From assembly GCF_900104745.1 (NCBI RefSeq), contig NZ_LT629732.1, positions 4,823,981 to 4,887,980 of the forward strand: DNA of 64,000 nucleotides. Direction: 5' to 3'. The notes beneath the pieces are model-generated. The model made no database searches. It was not told the origin of the DNA and saw only the letters and a list, made by a program, of their open reading frames with translations. The DNA comes from Actinopolymorpha singaporensis (GTDB taxonomy: Bacteria; Actinomycetota; Actinomycetes; Propionibacteriales; Actinopolymorphaceae). This document shows positions 19,284 through 30,536 of the stretch, one piece after another (positions within the stretch are counted from its first letter, which is position 1; each line of letters starts with the position of its first letter). The translations under genes and the position numbers were made by a program.

Positions 19284-21731
19284 ATGGCCCGTCGCAAAAC
19301 CACGCTGCCGCCCCCGGACGACTTCGAGGAGCAGATCAGCGACATCGACGTCGGCGACGAGATGCGGACGAGCTTCCTCGAATACGCCTATTCGGTTATC
19401 TACACCCGGGCGCTTCCCGACGCCCGCGACGGCCTCAAGCCGGTGCAGCGCCGCATCCTCTACACCATGTCCGACATGGGGCTGCGCCCCGACCGCGCCC
19501 ACGTCAAGAGCGCGCGGGTGGTCGGTGAGGTGATGGGTAAGTTGCACCCGCACGGCGACAGCGCGATCTACGACGCGCTGGTCCGGATGGCGCAGCCGTT
19601 CGCGATGCGGGTGCCGCTGATCGACGGTCACGGAAACTTCGGCTCCCACGACGACAGCCCGGCCGCGATGCGCTACACCGAGTGCCGGATGGCGGCACCG
19701 GCGCTGGCGATGACCGGGTCCCTGGACGAGGACGTCGTCGACTGGAAGCCCAACTACGACGGCCAGGAGAGTGAGCCGCAGGTCCTGCCGGCGGCGATCC
19801 CCAACCTGCTGGTCAACGGCGCCTCCGGCATCGCGGTCGGGATGGCGACCAACATGGCGCCGCACAACCTGGTCGAGGTGGTCCAGGCGCTCCGGCAGCT
19901 GATCAAGAAGCCGAGTTCGAGCCTCGACGACCTGATGCGGTACATCCCCGGCCCCGACCTGCCCACCGGCGGCAAGATCGTGGGCCTGACCGGCATCCGG
20001 GACGCCTACGAGACCGGGCGGGGCGCGTTCAGGATGCGGGCAACGGTCCGGATCGACAACGTGACGCCCCGGCGCAAGGGCCTGATCGTCACCGAGCTCC
20101 CCTACAACGTCGGCCCCGAGCGGGTGATGGAGCGCATCAAGCTGCTCGTCCAGTCCAAGAAGCTGCAGGGCATCGCCGACCTGAAGGACCTCACCGACCG
20201 CGCGCACGGGCTGCGGCTCGTCATCGAGATCAAGAACGGCTTCCACCCCGAGGCGATCCTCGAGCAGCTCTACAAGCTCACGCCGATGGAGGAGTCGTTC
20301 AACATCAACAACGTCGCCCTCGTCGACGGCCAGCCACGCACGCTCGGGCTCAAGCAACTGCTGGAGGTCTACCTCGGCCACCGCTACGACGTCACCCGGC
20401 GGCGCACGAGGTTCCGGCTGACCAAGGCCTCCGACCGCCTGCATCTGGTCGAGGGCCTGCTGCTGGCCATCATCGACATCGACGAGGTCATCCAGATCGT
20501 CCGCGGCAGCGACGACGCAGGCCAGGCGAAGGACCGGCTGATGACCGTCTTCGACCTCACCGAGATCCAGGCGCAGTACATCCTCGACATGCAGCTGCGC
20601 AGGCTGACGAAGTTCTCCCGCATCGAGCTGGAGAAGGAGAAGTCCTCGCTGGAGAAGGAGATCGAGGAGCTCTCCGCGATCCTGGAGGACGAACGCCTGC
20701 TGAGGCGCCTGGTGTCGGGCGAGCTGACCGAGATGGCCAACGCCTACGGCACCGAACGCCGCACCGTGCTGCTGGAGTCGTCCGGGCACGCGGTCACCAG
20801 CACCGTGCCGCTCGAGGTGGCCGACGACCCGTGCTGGGTGCTGTTGTCCTCCACCGGGCTGATGGCCCGCACCACCGGCGCCGACCCGCTGCCCACGGAG
20901 GGCTCGCGCGCCAAGCACGACGTCGTGGTGTCCGCCGTACGCGGGACCGCGCGCGGTCAGGTCGGCCTGGTCACCAGCAGCGGGCGGCTGGTGCGCCTGA
21001 ACGTGCTCGACATGCCGGCACTCCCGCCGACCGCTCACGTACCCAACCTCCAGGGCGGTGCGCCGCTGAGCGAGTTCGTCTCGCTGGACAAGGGCGAACG
21101 CGGTCTGTGCCTCACCACCCTCGACCCCGACTCCCCCGGCCTGGCGCTGGGCACGGCCGCCGGCGTGGTCAAGCGGCTCGCACCCGATCACCTGGCCAAC
21201 CGCGACTCCTGGGAGGTCATCACCCTCAAGGCCGGTGACGAGGTGGTCGGCGCGACCGAGTTGCGCACCGGTGAGGAGGACCTGGTCTTCGTCACCAGTG
21301 ACGCCCAGCTGCTGCGCTTCTCCGCCGGTGCCGTACGCCCACAGGGCCGGACCGCCGGAGGGGTCAGCGGGATCCGGCTCGGCGCGAAGGCCCGGGTGGT
21401 CTTCTTCGGTGCCGTGCCCGCCGACCGGGAGGCCGTCGTCGTCACCGTGGCCGGCTCGACCTCCGCGCTGCCCGGGATGGACGGCGGTTCGCTCAAGGTG
21501 GCTCCCTACAGCGAATACCCCGCCAAGGGACGTGCCACCGGAGGGGTGCGCTGTCACCGGTTCCTCAAGGGCGAGGAGGTCATCCAGCTGGCCTGGGCAG
21601 GGCCGGCGCCCGCGCGTGCGGCCACCGCCGCCGGTGCGGCCGTGCCCCTGCCGGCCGCGACCGGCCGGCGGGACGGCTCGGGCGAGCCGTCCACCAAGCC
21701 GATCGCCGCGATCGGCGGCCCGCTCGTCTGA
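19284..21731 (+). CDS. parC: Topoisomerase IV subunit A (ParC-type)
   Basis: 815 residues from ATG 19284; GAGGAG at 19267-19272 supports this start. Type IIA topoisomerase cleavage subunit: [38 protein letters not shown] and the catalytic tyrosine in [10 protein letters not shown] (Tyr131). The C-terminal domain forms beta-pinwheel blades ([20 protein letters not shown]), and a gyrase-box QRRGGKG-type sequence is not visible, in keeping with a decatenating ParC rather than GyrA. The matching ATPase subunit is on the opposite strand at 23337-25415, with an APC permease between them. Actinobacteria often carry this second type IIA enzyme next to the DUF7455/sigma locus. Confidence 0.93.
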   Translation: MARRKTTLPPPDDFEEQISDIDVGDEMRTSFLEYAYSVIYTRALPDARDGLKPVQRRILYTMSDMGLRPDRAHVKSARVVGEVMGKLHPHGDSAIYDALVRMAQPFAMRVPLIDGHGNFGSHDDSPAAMRYTECRMAAPALAMTGSLDEDVVDWKPNYDGQESEPQVLPAAIPNLLVNGASGIAVGMATNMAPHNLVEVVQALRQLIKKPSSSLDDLMRYIPGPDLPTGGKIVGLTGIRDAYETGRGAFRMRATVRIDNVTPRRKGLIVTELPYNVGPERVMERIKLLVQSKKLQGIADLKDLTDRAHGLRLVIEIKNGFHPEAILEQLYKLTPMEESFNINNVALVDGQPRTLGLKQLLEVYLGHRYDVTRRRTRFRLTKASDRLHLVEGLLLAIIDIDEVIQIVRGSDDAGQAKDRLMTVFDLTEIQAQYILDMQLRRLTKFSRIELEKEKSSLEKEIEELSAILEDERLLRRLVSGELTEMANAYGTERRTVLLESSGHAVTSTVPLEVADDPCWVLLSSTGLMARTTGADPLPTEGSRAKHDVVVSAVRGTARGQVGLVTSSGRLVRLNVLDMPALPPTAHVPNLQGGAPLSEFVSLDKGERGLCLTTLDPDSPGLALGTAAGVVKRLAPDHLANRDSWEVITLKAGDEVVGATELRTGEEDLVFVTSDAQLLRFSAGAVRPQGRTAGGVSGIRLGAKARVVFFGAVPADREAVVVTVAGSTSALPGMDGGSLKVAPYSEYPAKGRATGGVRCHRFLKGEEVIQLAWAGPAPARAATAAGAAVPLPAATGRRDGSGEPSTKPIAAIGGPLV

Positions 21732-21761
21732 GCCCGACTGCCTCGCCACGGCCGGCCTGCT

Positions 21762-21814
21762 GAACGGGATCGGCTCGCCTGAGCCGATCCCGTGCAGGCG
21801 AACCGATCCCGTTC
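21762..21814. terminator. Alternative overlapping hairpins at parC/permease 3' ends
   Basis: GGGATCGGCTC (21766-21776) pairs perfectly with GAGCCGATCCC (21781-21791) around GCCT. The same left arm, extended as GAACGGGATCGG (21762-21773), can pair instead with CCGATCCCGTTC (21803-21814). The two right arms lie in a near-perfect 17-bp direct repeat, CCGATCCCGTGCAGGCG and CCGATCCCGTTCAGGCG. The site lies between convergent parC (ends 21731) and the permease (ends 21858), so it is a likely bidirectional terminator. Confidence 0.75.
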
Positions 21815-21857
21815 AGGCGGGTTCGGTCCCCTCGCCCGAGTAAGTCCTGGCCGGCGG

Positions 21858-23219
21858 TCAGGACCGGGCCGAGGCGCTGCCCCACCTTCGCCCGGCCCAG
21901 GTGGCCAGCCACAGGACCAGGCCGATCGCGAGCAGCACGCCCGCGATGGCGTACTCCTGTGGGTCGCGCCCGCTCCACGGCGTGGCCAGGTAGGCGCAGG
22001 AGACGATCCCGAGCACCGGGAACACCGTCGGCGCACGGTAGTGGCGATGCTCCACCTGGTCCCGGCGCAGGACCAGCACGGCGGCGTTGACCAGCGTGAA
22101 GACGCACAGCAGGAGCAGTGCGGTGGTGCCGCCGAGCTGGCTGACCCCACCCCACGCCGCCAGGCCGACGGCGAGCACCGAGGTGAACACGATGGCCGCC
22201 CACGGCGTGCGCCGAGTGCGGTGTACGACGCCGAGCACCCGCGGAACGATCCGCTCCCGGGACATGCCGTAGACGAGACGGGACGCCATCAGCATGTTGA
22301 TGAGCGCGGAGTTCGTCACCGCGAACAACGCGACGAAGGAGAACACCGCGAGCGGCAGCCATTCCGCACCTACCCGGACCACCTCCAGCAACGGGCCGTC
22401 GGAGGCGCTCAGGGCGTCCAGCGGCACCAGGCTGGTCGCGATGAACGCCACCAGCATGTAGATGACGCCGGTGATGGAGATGCCGAGGAACAACGCCCGC
22501 GGGAACACCCGCTGCGGGTTGTGGGTCTCCTCCGCCATGTTTACCGAGTCCTCGAAACCCACCAGGGCGAAGAACGCCAGTGCCGCACCGCTCACCACCA
22601 GGCCGAACGGGTTGCCGTCGGAGCTGAACTCGAACGACCTGCCCGGGTCGCCGACTCCCCGGAGAACCGCGATCGCACCGATCACGATGATGAAGAGCAG
22701 GCCGGACACCTCGACGCAGGTCAGTACGACGTTGAGGCGTACCGACTCAGACACTCCCCGGAAGTTGACCAGCGCCAGGACGACCAGGAACGCCACCACG
22801 ACCAGCAGCGTCGGCACCTCGACGAACTCGGTGAGGTAGTCGCCACCGAACGTGCGGGCGGCGGCGCCGGCCGAGGTCAGCCCCGAGCACATCACCGCGA
22901 ACGCCACCATGAACGTCAGGAAATGGATGCCGAACGCGCGCTGGGTGTACAAGGCCGCCCCGGCTGCCTTGGGGTACTTCCCGACGAGTTCGACGTAGGA
23001 CGTCGCGGTGAACATCGCCACCACGAACGACAGGCCGAACGACATCCAGGCGGCGCCCCCGACCTCGCCCGCGACCTTGCCGGTCAGGGCGTAGATGCCG
23101 GTGCCGAGGATGTCGCCGACGACGAAGAACAACAGCAGCTTGGGGCCGATGGCCCGGCGGAGTTCGGGCTCGGCGTCGGTGTCGGAGGTGACGCTGGCAG
23201 AGCTGGCGGAGTCCGGCAC
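21858..23219 (-). CDS. APC superfamily amino acid permease
   Basis: 453 residues from GTG 23219, preceded by GAGGGGA at good spacing; an ATG at 23249 is in frame but lacks such a site. Twelve hydrophobic segments are apparent. Segment 1 contains the unwound substrate helix VVGDILGTGIYALTG, the APC fingerprint, and segment 6 has ALAFFALVGFEDSVNMAEET, another conserved APC site. It probably exchanges or imports amino acids or amines, and the substrate is not predictable. It lies downstream of parE on the same strand (117-nt gap containing a 13-bp tandem duplication) and convergent to parC. Confidence 0.9.
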   Translation of the reverse strand: MPDSASSASVTSDTDAEPELRRAIGPKLLLFFVVGDILGTGIYALTGKVAGEVGGAAWMSFGLSFVVAMFTATSYVELVGKYPKAAGAALYTQRAFGIHFLTFMVAFAVMCSGLTSAGAAARTFGGDYLTEFVEVPTLLVVVAFLVVLALVNFRGVSESVRLNVVLTCVEVSGLLFIIVIGAIAVLRGVGDPGRSFEFSSDGNPFGLVVSGAALAFFALVGFEDSVNMAEETHNPQRVFPRALFLGISITGVIYMLVAFIATSLVPLDALSASDGPLLEVVRVGAEWLPLAVFSFVALFAVTNSALINMLMASRLVYGMSRERIVPRVLGVVHRTRRTPWAAIVFTSVLAVGLAAWGGVSQLGGTTALLLLCVFTLVNAAVLVLRRDQVEHRHYRAPTVFPVLGIVSCAYLATPWSGRDPQEYAIAGVLLAIGLVLWLATWAGRRWGSASARS

Positions 23220-23319
23220 GGTGGTCCCCTCTTCTTGTCGGATGACCACCGTGCCCGATCGGTCGCGCGCCGTAAAGCCCTCCGTCGCCTGACCGGGCGC
23301 AGAGGCCAGTCGGCCCGGT

Positions 23320-23345
23320 GGGATCAGGCGTCGGGATCAGGCGTC
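23320..23345. repeat. 13-bp tandem duplication across the parE stop codon
   Basis: GGGATCAGGCGTC occurs twice head to tail (23320-23332 and 23333-23345). The second copy contains the stop codon and last two codons of parE (minus strand), so the gene's end and its 3' flank are duplicated. It looks like a slippage or small duplication event. Confidence 0.8.
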
Positions 23346-25415
23346 GATGCGAGCGTCGTCCAGTTCGTAGGCGTTCGCCACCAGGAACTCCCGGCGGGGC
23401 GCCACGTCGTTGCCCATCAGCAGGTCGAACACCCGGTCGGCCTCCTCGGCCCCGGCCATCGTGAGCCGGCGCAGAGTGCGGTGCCTGGGGTCCATCGTCG
23501 TCTCGGCGAGTTGGTCGGCGTCCATCTCCCCGAGGCCCTTGTAGCGCTGGGGCGGGTTCTTCCAGCGGACGCCCTTCTTCTCCAGCTGCACGCAGGTGCG
23601 TTGGTACTCCGCGTCGGAGTAGGTGTAGAGGTACTTGCTCTGCCCCTTCTTGGGGTTGGTGAGCTCGAACCGGTGCAGCGGCGGGACGGCGGTGTAGACC
23701 CGGCCGGCCTCGACCAGCGGCCGCATGTAGCGCCAGAACAACGTGGCCAGCAGGCAGCGGATGTGCGCGCCGTCGGAGTCGGCGTCGGCCATGAAGATGA
23801 TCTTGCCGTACCTCGCGGCGTCCAGGTCGAACGTGCGCCCGGAGCCCGCGCCGACCACCTGGATGATGGCCGCACACTCGGCGTTCTTCAGCATGTCCGA
23901 GACGGACGCCTTCTGGACGTTCAGGATCTTTCCGCGGATCGGCAGCAGCGCCTGGAACTCCGCGTTGCGGGCGAGCTTCGCGGTGCCGAGCGCGGAGTCG
24001 CCCTCGACGATGAACAGCTCGGTGTTGTCCGCCGAGGAGGAACGGCAGTCGGCGAGCTTGGCCGGCAGCGCCGACGACTCCAGGGCGTTCTTCCGGCGCT
24101 GGGCGTCGCGGTGCTGGCGAGCCGCGAGCCGGGCCCGGGCGGCGGAGGCGACCTTGTCCAGCACTGCCCGCGCCTGCTGCTTCTCGCCCCGCTTGGACGA
24201 GGTGAGGAACGCCTTCAGCTCCTTGCGGACGACCTCGGACACGATCCTGGCCGCCGCCGGGGTGCCGAGCACCTCCTTGGTCTGGCCCTCGAACTGGGGC
24301 TCGGCCAGCCGGACGGTCACGACCGCGGTGAGCCCCTCCAGGATGTCGTCCTTGGTGACGTCGGGCTCGCTCGCCCGGAGGACGCGGGTGGTCTTGAGAG
24401 CGTCGTTGAACGTCTTGCCGAGGGCCCGCTCGAAGCCCTGCACGTGCGTGCCGCCCTTGGGCGTGGAGATGACGTTGACGAACGACCGGATCTCGGTTTC
24501 GTACCCGGTGCCCCACCGCACCGCGATGTCCACGGCGAGGTCCCGCTCGACATCGCGCGGGGTCAGGTGACCCTGGTCGTCGAGGACCGGAACCGTCTCG
24601 GTGAAGTGACCGCCGCCCTGCAGGCGGAGCACGTCCGTCACGCCCTCGTCGGTGGCCAGGTACTCGCAGTACTCCGCGATTCCGCCGTCGTGCCGGAAGC
24701 TCTCCTCCCGGACCTCGGCCTCGCGCTCGTCCCGGACCACGACCTCCAGGCCGGGCACCAGGAAGGACGTCTGCCGGGCCCGGGTGACGAGCTCGTCGAA
24801 GACGAACGTGGCGTCCTTGGTGAAGATCTGCCGGTCGGGCCAGAAGCGCACCCGCGTCCCGGTCGTACCCCGCTTGACCCGGCCGATCTTGGCAAGGCCC
24901 GACCCCTTGGAGAAGGACGCCCGCGGCCCGTCCCCCGCGAACGTGCCCGGCACGCCGCGGCGGAAGCTCATCCCCCACTTCGCGGGCGAGCGGTCGACCT
25001 CGACGTCGAGCCGGGCGGAGAGTGCGTTGATCACCGACGCACCGACACCGTGCAGGCCGCCGGAGGCGGTGTAGGAGATGCCGCCGAACTTGCCACCGGC
25101 GTGCAGCCGGGTGAACACGACCTCGACGCCGGACAGCTTGGTCCTGGGCTCGATGTCGACCGGGATGCCGCGCCCGTCGTCGCGTACCTCGGCCGACCCG
25201 TCGGCGTGCAGGATGACGTCGATGCGGGTGCAGGCACCGGCAAGCGCCTCGTCGACGGCATTGTCGATCGGCTCCCAGAGACAGTGCATCAGACCACGGG
25301 TGTCGGTCGACCCGATGTACATCCCCGGCCGCTTGCGCACCGCCTCGAGGCCCTCGAGAACCGTGAGGTGCTGGGCGGTGTAGCCGGAGTGATCCAGATC
25401 CGCGGGCCGAGTCAA
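23337..25415 (-). CDS. parE: Topoisomerase IV subunit B (ParE/GyrB-type ATPase)
   Basis: 692 residues from a TTG start at 25415, with GAGGAG 8 nt upstream. GHKL ATPase motifs: EPIDNAVDEALAG (catalytic Glu/Asn box), DDGRGIPVD and GGLHGVGASVINAL. TOPRIM: IVEGDSALGTAK and MADADSDGAHI. C-terminal: YKGLGEMDADQLAETTMD. It should pair with ParC at 19284 as the ATP-driven subunit of topoisomerase IV. The final residues RIDA are followed by a 13-bp tandem duplication. The DUF7455 gene is divergent from it across a 457-bp region. Confidence 0.93.
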   Translation of the reverse strand: MTRPADLDHSGYTAQHLTVLEGLEAVRKRPGMYIGSTDTRGLMHCLWEPIDNAVDEALAGACTRIDVILHADGSAEVRDDGRGIPVDIEPRTKLSGVEVVFTRLHAGGKFGGISYTASGGLHGVGASVINALSARLDVEVDRSPAKWGMSFRRGVPGTFAGDGPRASFSKGSGLAKIGRVKRGTTGTRVRFWPDRQIFTKDATFVFDELVTRARQTSFLVPGLEVVVRDEREAEVREESFRHDGGIAEYCEYLATDEGVTDVLRLQGGGHFTETVPVLDDQGHLTPRDVERDLAVDIAVRWGTGYETEIRSFVNVISTPKGGTHVQGFERALGKTFNDALKTTRVLRASEPDVTKDDILEGLTAVVTVRLAEPQFEGQTKEVLGTPAAARIVSEVVRKELKAFLTSSKRGEKQQARAVLDKVASAARARLAARQHRDAQRRKNALESSALPAKLADCRSSSADNTELFIVEGDSALGTAKLARNAEFQALLPIRGKILNVQKASVSDMLKNAECAAIIQVVGAGSGRTFDLDAARYGKIIFMADADSDGAHIRCLLATLFWRYMRPLVEAGRVYTAVPPLHRFELTNPKKGQSKYLYTYSDAEYQRTCVQLEKKGVRWKNPPQRYKGLGEMDADQLAETTMDPRHRTLRRLTMAGAEEADRVFDLLMGNDVAPRREFLVANAYELDDARIDA

Positions 25416-25872
25416 CCGACGACTCCTCTACGTGTCGATACAGGTGCTTTCAGTTGCACGCGGCCGCCGTGGCTGCAAACGACCACCGATGCGAATGTCA
25501 GGCTACCCACGGCCTCCGACAGTGGGCCCACTCACACGCCGCCGCCCTCCGGACGTGATCTTCGGCTGCCCGGATCCTCCGGTTCTCGGGAGAAAGTCCT
25601 TTCCGAGCCGCGCGGCTCTTTCGCAGGCGCCGCTGTGACGTTGACCACACCACCGAGGGGCGAAACGGCCCGATCGCGCTGCCAAAGGTCCCGTACCTCG
25701 CAGGACCGGGCCGGGCACATACGCCGATCCAGCAGTACGTTGGCCACATGGCACGTGTCCTGGCTGCTGAGGCCGTCCGACTCTGCGGGGCAAATCTCCG
25801 GGAGCGGGAACACGATGCACCTGGTTTGATGTTGCTGGAGTGGAGTCCCCGACGGATCGGAGTGAAGATCAC
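25416..25872. other. Intergenic region between divergent parE and DUF7455 genes
   Basis: 457 bp with no supportable gene. It should contain both divergent promoters. TTGCA (25452-25456) and TGCAA (25475-25479) frame a GC-rich near-palindrome close to the parE start. No convincing -35/-10 pair could be chosen by eye. Confidence 0.4.
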
Positions 25873-26079
25873 GTGACTGCTGCAGTTGCCACACCGCTCT
25901 CGGCCGCGGACCGTTGCGACCGCTGTGGCGCCCAGGCCTACGTCCGGGTGTCCCTCGCGTCCGGCGGTGAGCTGCTGTTCTGCGGACACCACGGACGCGA
26001 GCACTCGGAGAAGCTCCGGGAGGTCGCGTCCGACATCCACGACGAGACCAACCGGCTCGCGGCGGACAACCCCAACTAG
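25873..26079 (+). CDS. DUF7455 zinc-ribbon-like protein
   Basis: 68 residues from GTG 25873. It begins VTAAVATPLSAADRCDRCGA and ends with LFCGHHGREHSEKLREVASD and DIHDETNRL. The Cys pairs CDRC and CGHH form an obvious metal site. This small protein is found beside parE and the principal sigma gene in many actinobacteria, and its role is unknown. A long two-part hairpin at 26123-26169 probably ends the transcript. An in-frame ATG at 25840 exists but GGAG closer to the GTG favours the short form. Confidence 0.85.
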   Translation: MTAAVATPLSAADRCDRCGAQAYVRVSLASGGELLFCGHHGREHSEKLREVASDIHDETNRLAADNPN

Positions 26080-26122
26080 GAAACAGCGCCGTGTGCGGCG
26101 AGGAGGCCGCACACCTCCAACA

Positions 26123-26169
26123 GACGTGAACGTGCCGGTCACCACCATGGTGACCGGCCGTTTCACGTC
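26123..26169 (+). terminator. Long hairpin terminator
   Basis: Inner stem CCGGTCACCA (26135-26144) and TGGTGACCGG (26148-26157) with a 3-nt loop. Outer stem GACGTGAA (26123-26130) and TTCACGTC (26162-26169), separated from the inner one by a 4x4 internal loop. Lies 44 nt after the DUF7455 stop. Confidence 0.8.
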
Positions 26170-26327
26170 CGAGGGCGGTTGCCGGGATCGCCTCCCGTCC
26201 GGGACCGGTCGCCCCCGGGCTCGCGCGGCCTCTTCTCCGTCCCTGGGTCCCCGGTCATACTCGGCGTCGATCAGCGCGGAACGTTCCGGTGGTCGGGCCG
26301 CCCGCGCGGCTCGGAGAGGACGCCGCC

Positions 26328-26745
26328 ATGGCCCGCTGGAAGCGCACCGCCGTCCCGCTCCTCCTGGCCCTGTCGGTCGCGGGCGCCACCCCCGCCCGCT
26401 CAGCCGGCCAAGCCCTTCGCGGACGGCGTGGTGACGCCGCACGCGTCCTTCCTCGCCCTGCCGTACGCGCAGCATGCGGCGGTGGACAACCTGGTCCGGC
26501 TGGAGCGCGACTTCGACTCGTACGGGCCCGGCGGCTTCTACGACGCCGTGGCCGTACGCAGCGGCACTGTCGCGCGGAGGTACCTCGCCCTGGACCAGGC
26601 AATGGTGCTCGGCCCGATCGGCAACGCGCTGAGCCACGACGACATCCGGGGGTACTTCTCCCGCGGGCAGGTCGAGCGTGCGATCCGGCCGTTGCTGGCA
26701 CGGGAACGCTTCAGCGCCGGACGCTCCGCCGGCACCGACAGGTGA
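26328..26745 (+). pseudogene. Deleted remnant of a secreted GH144-like glycosidase
   Basis: A ribosome site (GGAGAGGA 26313-26320) and ATG 26328 open a signal peptide, MARWKRTAVPLLLALSVAGA, cut after about residue 23. Near 26395 the coherent protein moves to another frame, which reads KPFADGVVTPHASFLALPYA, then YGPGGFYDAVAVRSGTVARR and YLALDQAMVLGPIGNAL and ends at 26745. Those motifs match the C-terminal end of the glucoamylase-like/GH144 (endo-beta-1,2-glucanase) family. The catalytic body of several hundred residues is missing. I read this as an internal deletion plus frameshift; a start and secretion signal fused to about 110 C-terminal residues cannot make an active enzyme. Confidence 0.75.
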
Positions 26746-26779
26746 GGCAGGGTGACCCCGTGGACGTGGGGTCATCCCC

Positions 26780-27898
26780 TTACGTGAGGTCGAGGTAGTC
26801 GCGCAGCACCTGTGAGCGCGACGGGTGCCGCAGCTTGGACATCGTCTTGGACTCGATCTGGCGGATCCGCTCCCGGGTCACGCCGTAGACCTTGCCGATC
26901 TCGTCCAGCGTCTTCGGCTGGCCGTCGCCCAGGCCGAATCGCAGGGACACCACGCCCGCCTCGCGTTCGGACAGGGTCTCGAGGACTGAGTAGACCTGCT
27001 CCTGCAAAAGCCGGAACGCCACCGCGTCGGCCGGCACCACGGCCTCGGAGTCCTCGATCAGGTCACCGAACTCCGACCCTCCGTCGTCACCCAGCGGGGT
27101 GTGCAGAGAGATCGGCTCCCGGCCGTACTTCTGGACCTCGACGACCTTCTCCGGGGTCATGTCGAGTTCCTTGGCCAGCTCCTCCGGAGTCGCCGCCCGG
27201 CCGAGGTCCTGCAACATCTGCCGCTGAACCCGGGCGAGCTTGTTGATCACCTCGACCATGTGCACCGGGATGCGGATGGTACGGGCCTGGTCGGCCATCG
27301 CACGCGTGATCGCCTGCCGGATCCACCACGTGGCGTACGTGGAGAACTTGTAGCCCTTGGAGTAGTCGAACTTCTCCACCGCCCGGATCAACCCGAGGTT
27401 GCCCTCCTGGATCAGGTCCAGGAACCCCATGCCGCGGCCGGTGTAGCGCTTGGCCAGCGACACCACGAGGCGGAGGTTGGCCTCCAGCAGGTGGTTCTTC
27501 GCCTGGCGGCCGTCCTCGGCCAGCCATTCGTACTCCGCACCCAGGTCCTCGGGAGGAGCCCCGGCCTCACCGCCGAGCTTCTCCTCGGCGAACAGGCCGG
27601 CCTCGATCCGCTTCGCCAGCTCGACCTCCTGCTCGGCGTTCAGCAGGGAAACCCGGCCGATCAGCTTGAGGTAGTCCTTCACCGGGTCGGCCGTGGCACC
27701 GGCGACCAGCACCTGCTGCTCGGGCTCGTCGGCGTCGTCACCCTCGGCGAGGACGAACCCCTCCTCCGGTGGCGGCTGCCCGGTGTCGCTGTTGGTCCCG
27801 GTGGCCGCCTCGGAGCCGGCCTCGGCGCTGCTGTCCGGGCTGCTCTCGGGGCCGGCCTCGGTGCTGTTCTTGACCTCGGTCCTGCTCTGCGCGACCAC
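26780..27898 (-). CDS. Principal-type sigma-70 factor lacking region 1.1 (SigA paralogue)
   Basis: 372 residues from GTG 27898 with AGGAGG upstream. N-terminal 45 residues are Ser/Glu/Thr-rich disorder, then [20 protein letters not shown] and [20 protein letters not shown] (region 1.2). Regions 2.3-2.4 ([20 protein letters not shown]) and 4.2 ([20 protein letters not shown]) are essentially the same as in the sigma gene directly upstream (28117-29730), so both should recognise the same promoters. It lacks region 1.1, the autoinhibitory module that keeps free sigma off DNA. A likely promoter (28032-28062) and a leader hairpin (27981-28009) lie between the two genes, so it can be expressed on its own. 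Confidence 0.92.
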   Translation of the reverse strand: MVAQSRTEVKNSTEAGPESSPDSSAEAGSEAATGTNSDTGQPPPEEGFVLAEGDDADEPEQQVLVAGATADPVKDYLKLIGRVSLLNAEQEVELAKRIEAGLFAEEKLGGEAGAPPEDLGAEYEWLAEDGRQAKNHLLEANLRLVVSLAKRYTGRGMGFLDLIQEGNLGLIRAVEKFDYSKGYKFSTYATWWIRQAITRAMADQARTIRIPVHMVEVINKLARVQRQMLQDLGRAATPEELAKELDMTPEKVVEVQKYGREPISLHTPLGDDGGSEFGDLIEDSEAVVPADAVAFRLLQEQVYSVLETLSEREAGVVSLRFGLGDGQPKTLDEIGKVYGVTRERIRQIESKTMSKLRHPSRSQVLRDYLDLT

Positions 27899-27980
27899 GT
27901 TCCTCCTTCGGTCGAGCCGGCGCCCGCTGGGCCCTCGGCGATGGACTGACGCGGATACGACGGTGGCCAGTTAGCCGAAC

Positions 27981-28009
27981 GCCCCGTACTCCACGCGGAA
28001 GTACGGGGC
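27981..28009 (-). promoter_or_regulatory. Hairpin in the leader of the second sigma gene
   Basis: GCCCCGTACT (27981-27990) and AGTACGGGGC (28000-28009), 10 bp perfect with a 9-nt loop. It lies after the upstream sigA stop (28117) and also after the predicted promoter at 28032-28062, so it could be the sigA terminator, an attenuator in the 5' leader of the short sigma gene, or both. Confidence 0.6.
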
Positions 28010-28031
28010 GAAAGAGCGTCCAAGATCACAG

Positions 28032-28062
28032 AGTCTACCGGCTTCGGAATCGAAACGCACAA
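28032..28062 (-). promoter_or_regulatory. Predicted promoter of the short sigma gene
   Basis: On the minus strand TAGACT (28032-28037) is a strong actinobacterial -10. TGCGTT (28054-28059) gives a 16-bp spacer, or TTGTGC (28057-28062) a 19-bp spacer. Predicted transcription start is near 28025, leaving a leader of about 125 nt before GTG 27898. Confidence 0.5.
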
Positions 28063-28116
28063 CGCAGGCGACCCGGGCCGTCGCCGACCTGGGTCCCCAC
28101 AAGCGTCGTCAAGCCG

Positions 28117-29730
<1,614 letters not shown>

Positions 29731-30085
29731 GACCTTCCTCTCGTCGTACTAGTGGTGAGAGTGACCGGGACACCGGGCAAGTGCGCAAGAGAGCATTCTG
29801 ACATGCCCTCGGCCAGATGCACGCACGGCACCTGGTAGGGATTGTCAGGATGACTTCGCGGCACGAGTGCGCCTCACGCGGTCGGGCCCGGATGCTCGAT
29901 GTTCCAGCATACGTCGGCCTCCAAATGACACATTTCCCCCGCACTCCCGGGGCCGTGGATGCTCCCAGACTGTATGCCCGCACGTCGGCGCGGGAAATCC
30001 GCCCCGCGCCGACTCGGCTGGTGAGATGTCCGACAACCGGGTCCGGGCGGCCGGGACCGACCAGCGGGATCGGCCCACGCACGCC
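29731..30085. other. sigA upstream region
   Basis: 355 bp upstream of sigA and downstream of the universal stress gene, both minus strand. No gene is supportable. On the minus strand TATGCT (29906-29911) could be a -10, but no matching -35 was found. It must hold the sigA promoter(s) and the end of the stress gene. Confidence 0.35.
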
Positions 30086-30484
30086 TCACACGTCGGGGTC
30101 GGCCTTGACTGCCAGCACCGGGCACGAGGCATCCAGAAGAATTCGCTGCGCATTGCTGCCCAGAATCAACTTTCCCACCGGCGAACGCCTGCGGAGACCG
30201 ATCACGATGAAGTCGGCGGCCACCTCGTCGGCGACCGCGATCAGGTCGTCGGCCGGCTCGGCGCCCTGGCCCAGTTCGCGGTATTCGTAGCCCAGCCCGT
30301 GCGCGTCCAACTCGGCCCGGACACCCGCCACGGCCTCGTCGGCCTCCGCAGTGCCCTGGGCGCGGGCTCCCTGGGCGTTGACGACGACAAGTCTGGCCTG
30401 GCGAAGTTTGGCCTCGGTGGCGGCACGGCGGAGGGCGGCACGGCCCTCCGGCTTGTCGACGTATCCGACGACGATCGCCGACAT
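30086..30484 (-). CDS. Universal stress protein (UspA family)
   Basis: 132 residues from ATG 30484 with GGAGGTG upstream. Begins MSAIVVGYVDKPEGRAALRR and ends with the ATP-binding signature GLRRRSPVGKLILGSNAQRI then LLDASCPVLAVK, matching the G-2x-G-9x-G-(S/T) pattern. It is therefore likely an ATP-binding single-domain Usp that modulates stress or dormancy responses. It lies between sigA and a region of helically phased GCTGG repeats (30537-30583) in its own upstream DNA. Confidence 0.92.
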   Translation of the reverse strand: MSAIVVGYVDKPEGRAALRRAATEAKLRQARLVVVNAQGARAQGTAEADEAVAGVRAELDAHGLGYEYRELGQGAEPADDLIAVADEVAADFIVIGLRRRSPVGKLILGSNAQRILLDASCPVLAVKADPDV

Positions 30485-30536
30485 CGGCGCACCTCCGAGG
30501 ACCGGGTGGGACGGATCTGGCTCAGGACTTGATCAC

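Noticed and set aside
18414-21749. Minus-strand frame opposite fetB and parC
   Set aside because: Shadow of parC; the only coherent protein in that frame is the GNAT domain at 17697-18395.
21792-25829. Plus-strand open frame opposite the permease and parE
   Set aside because: No domain; antisense to both genes with conserved motifs.
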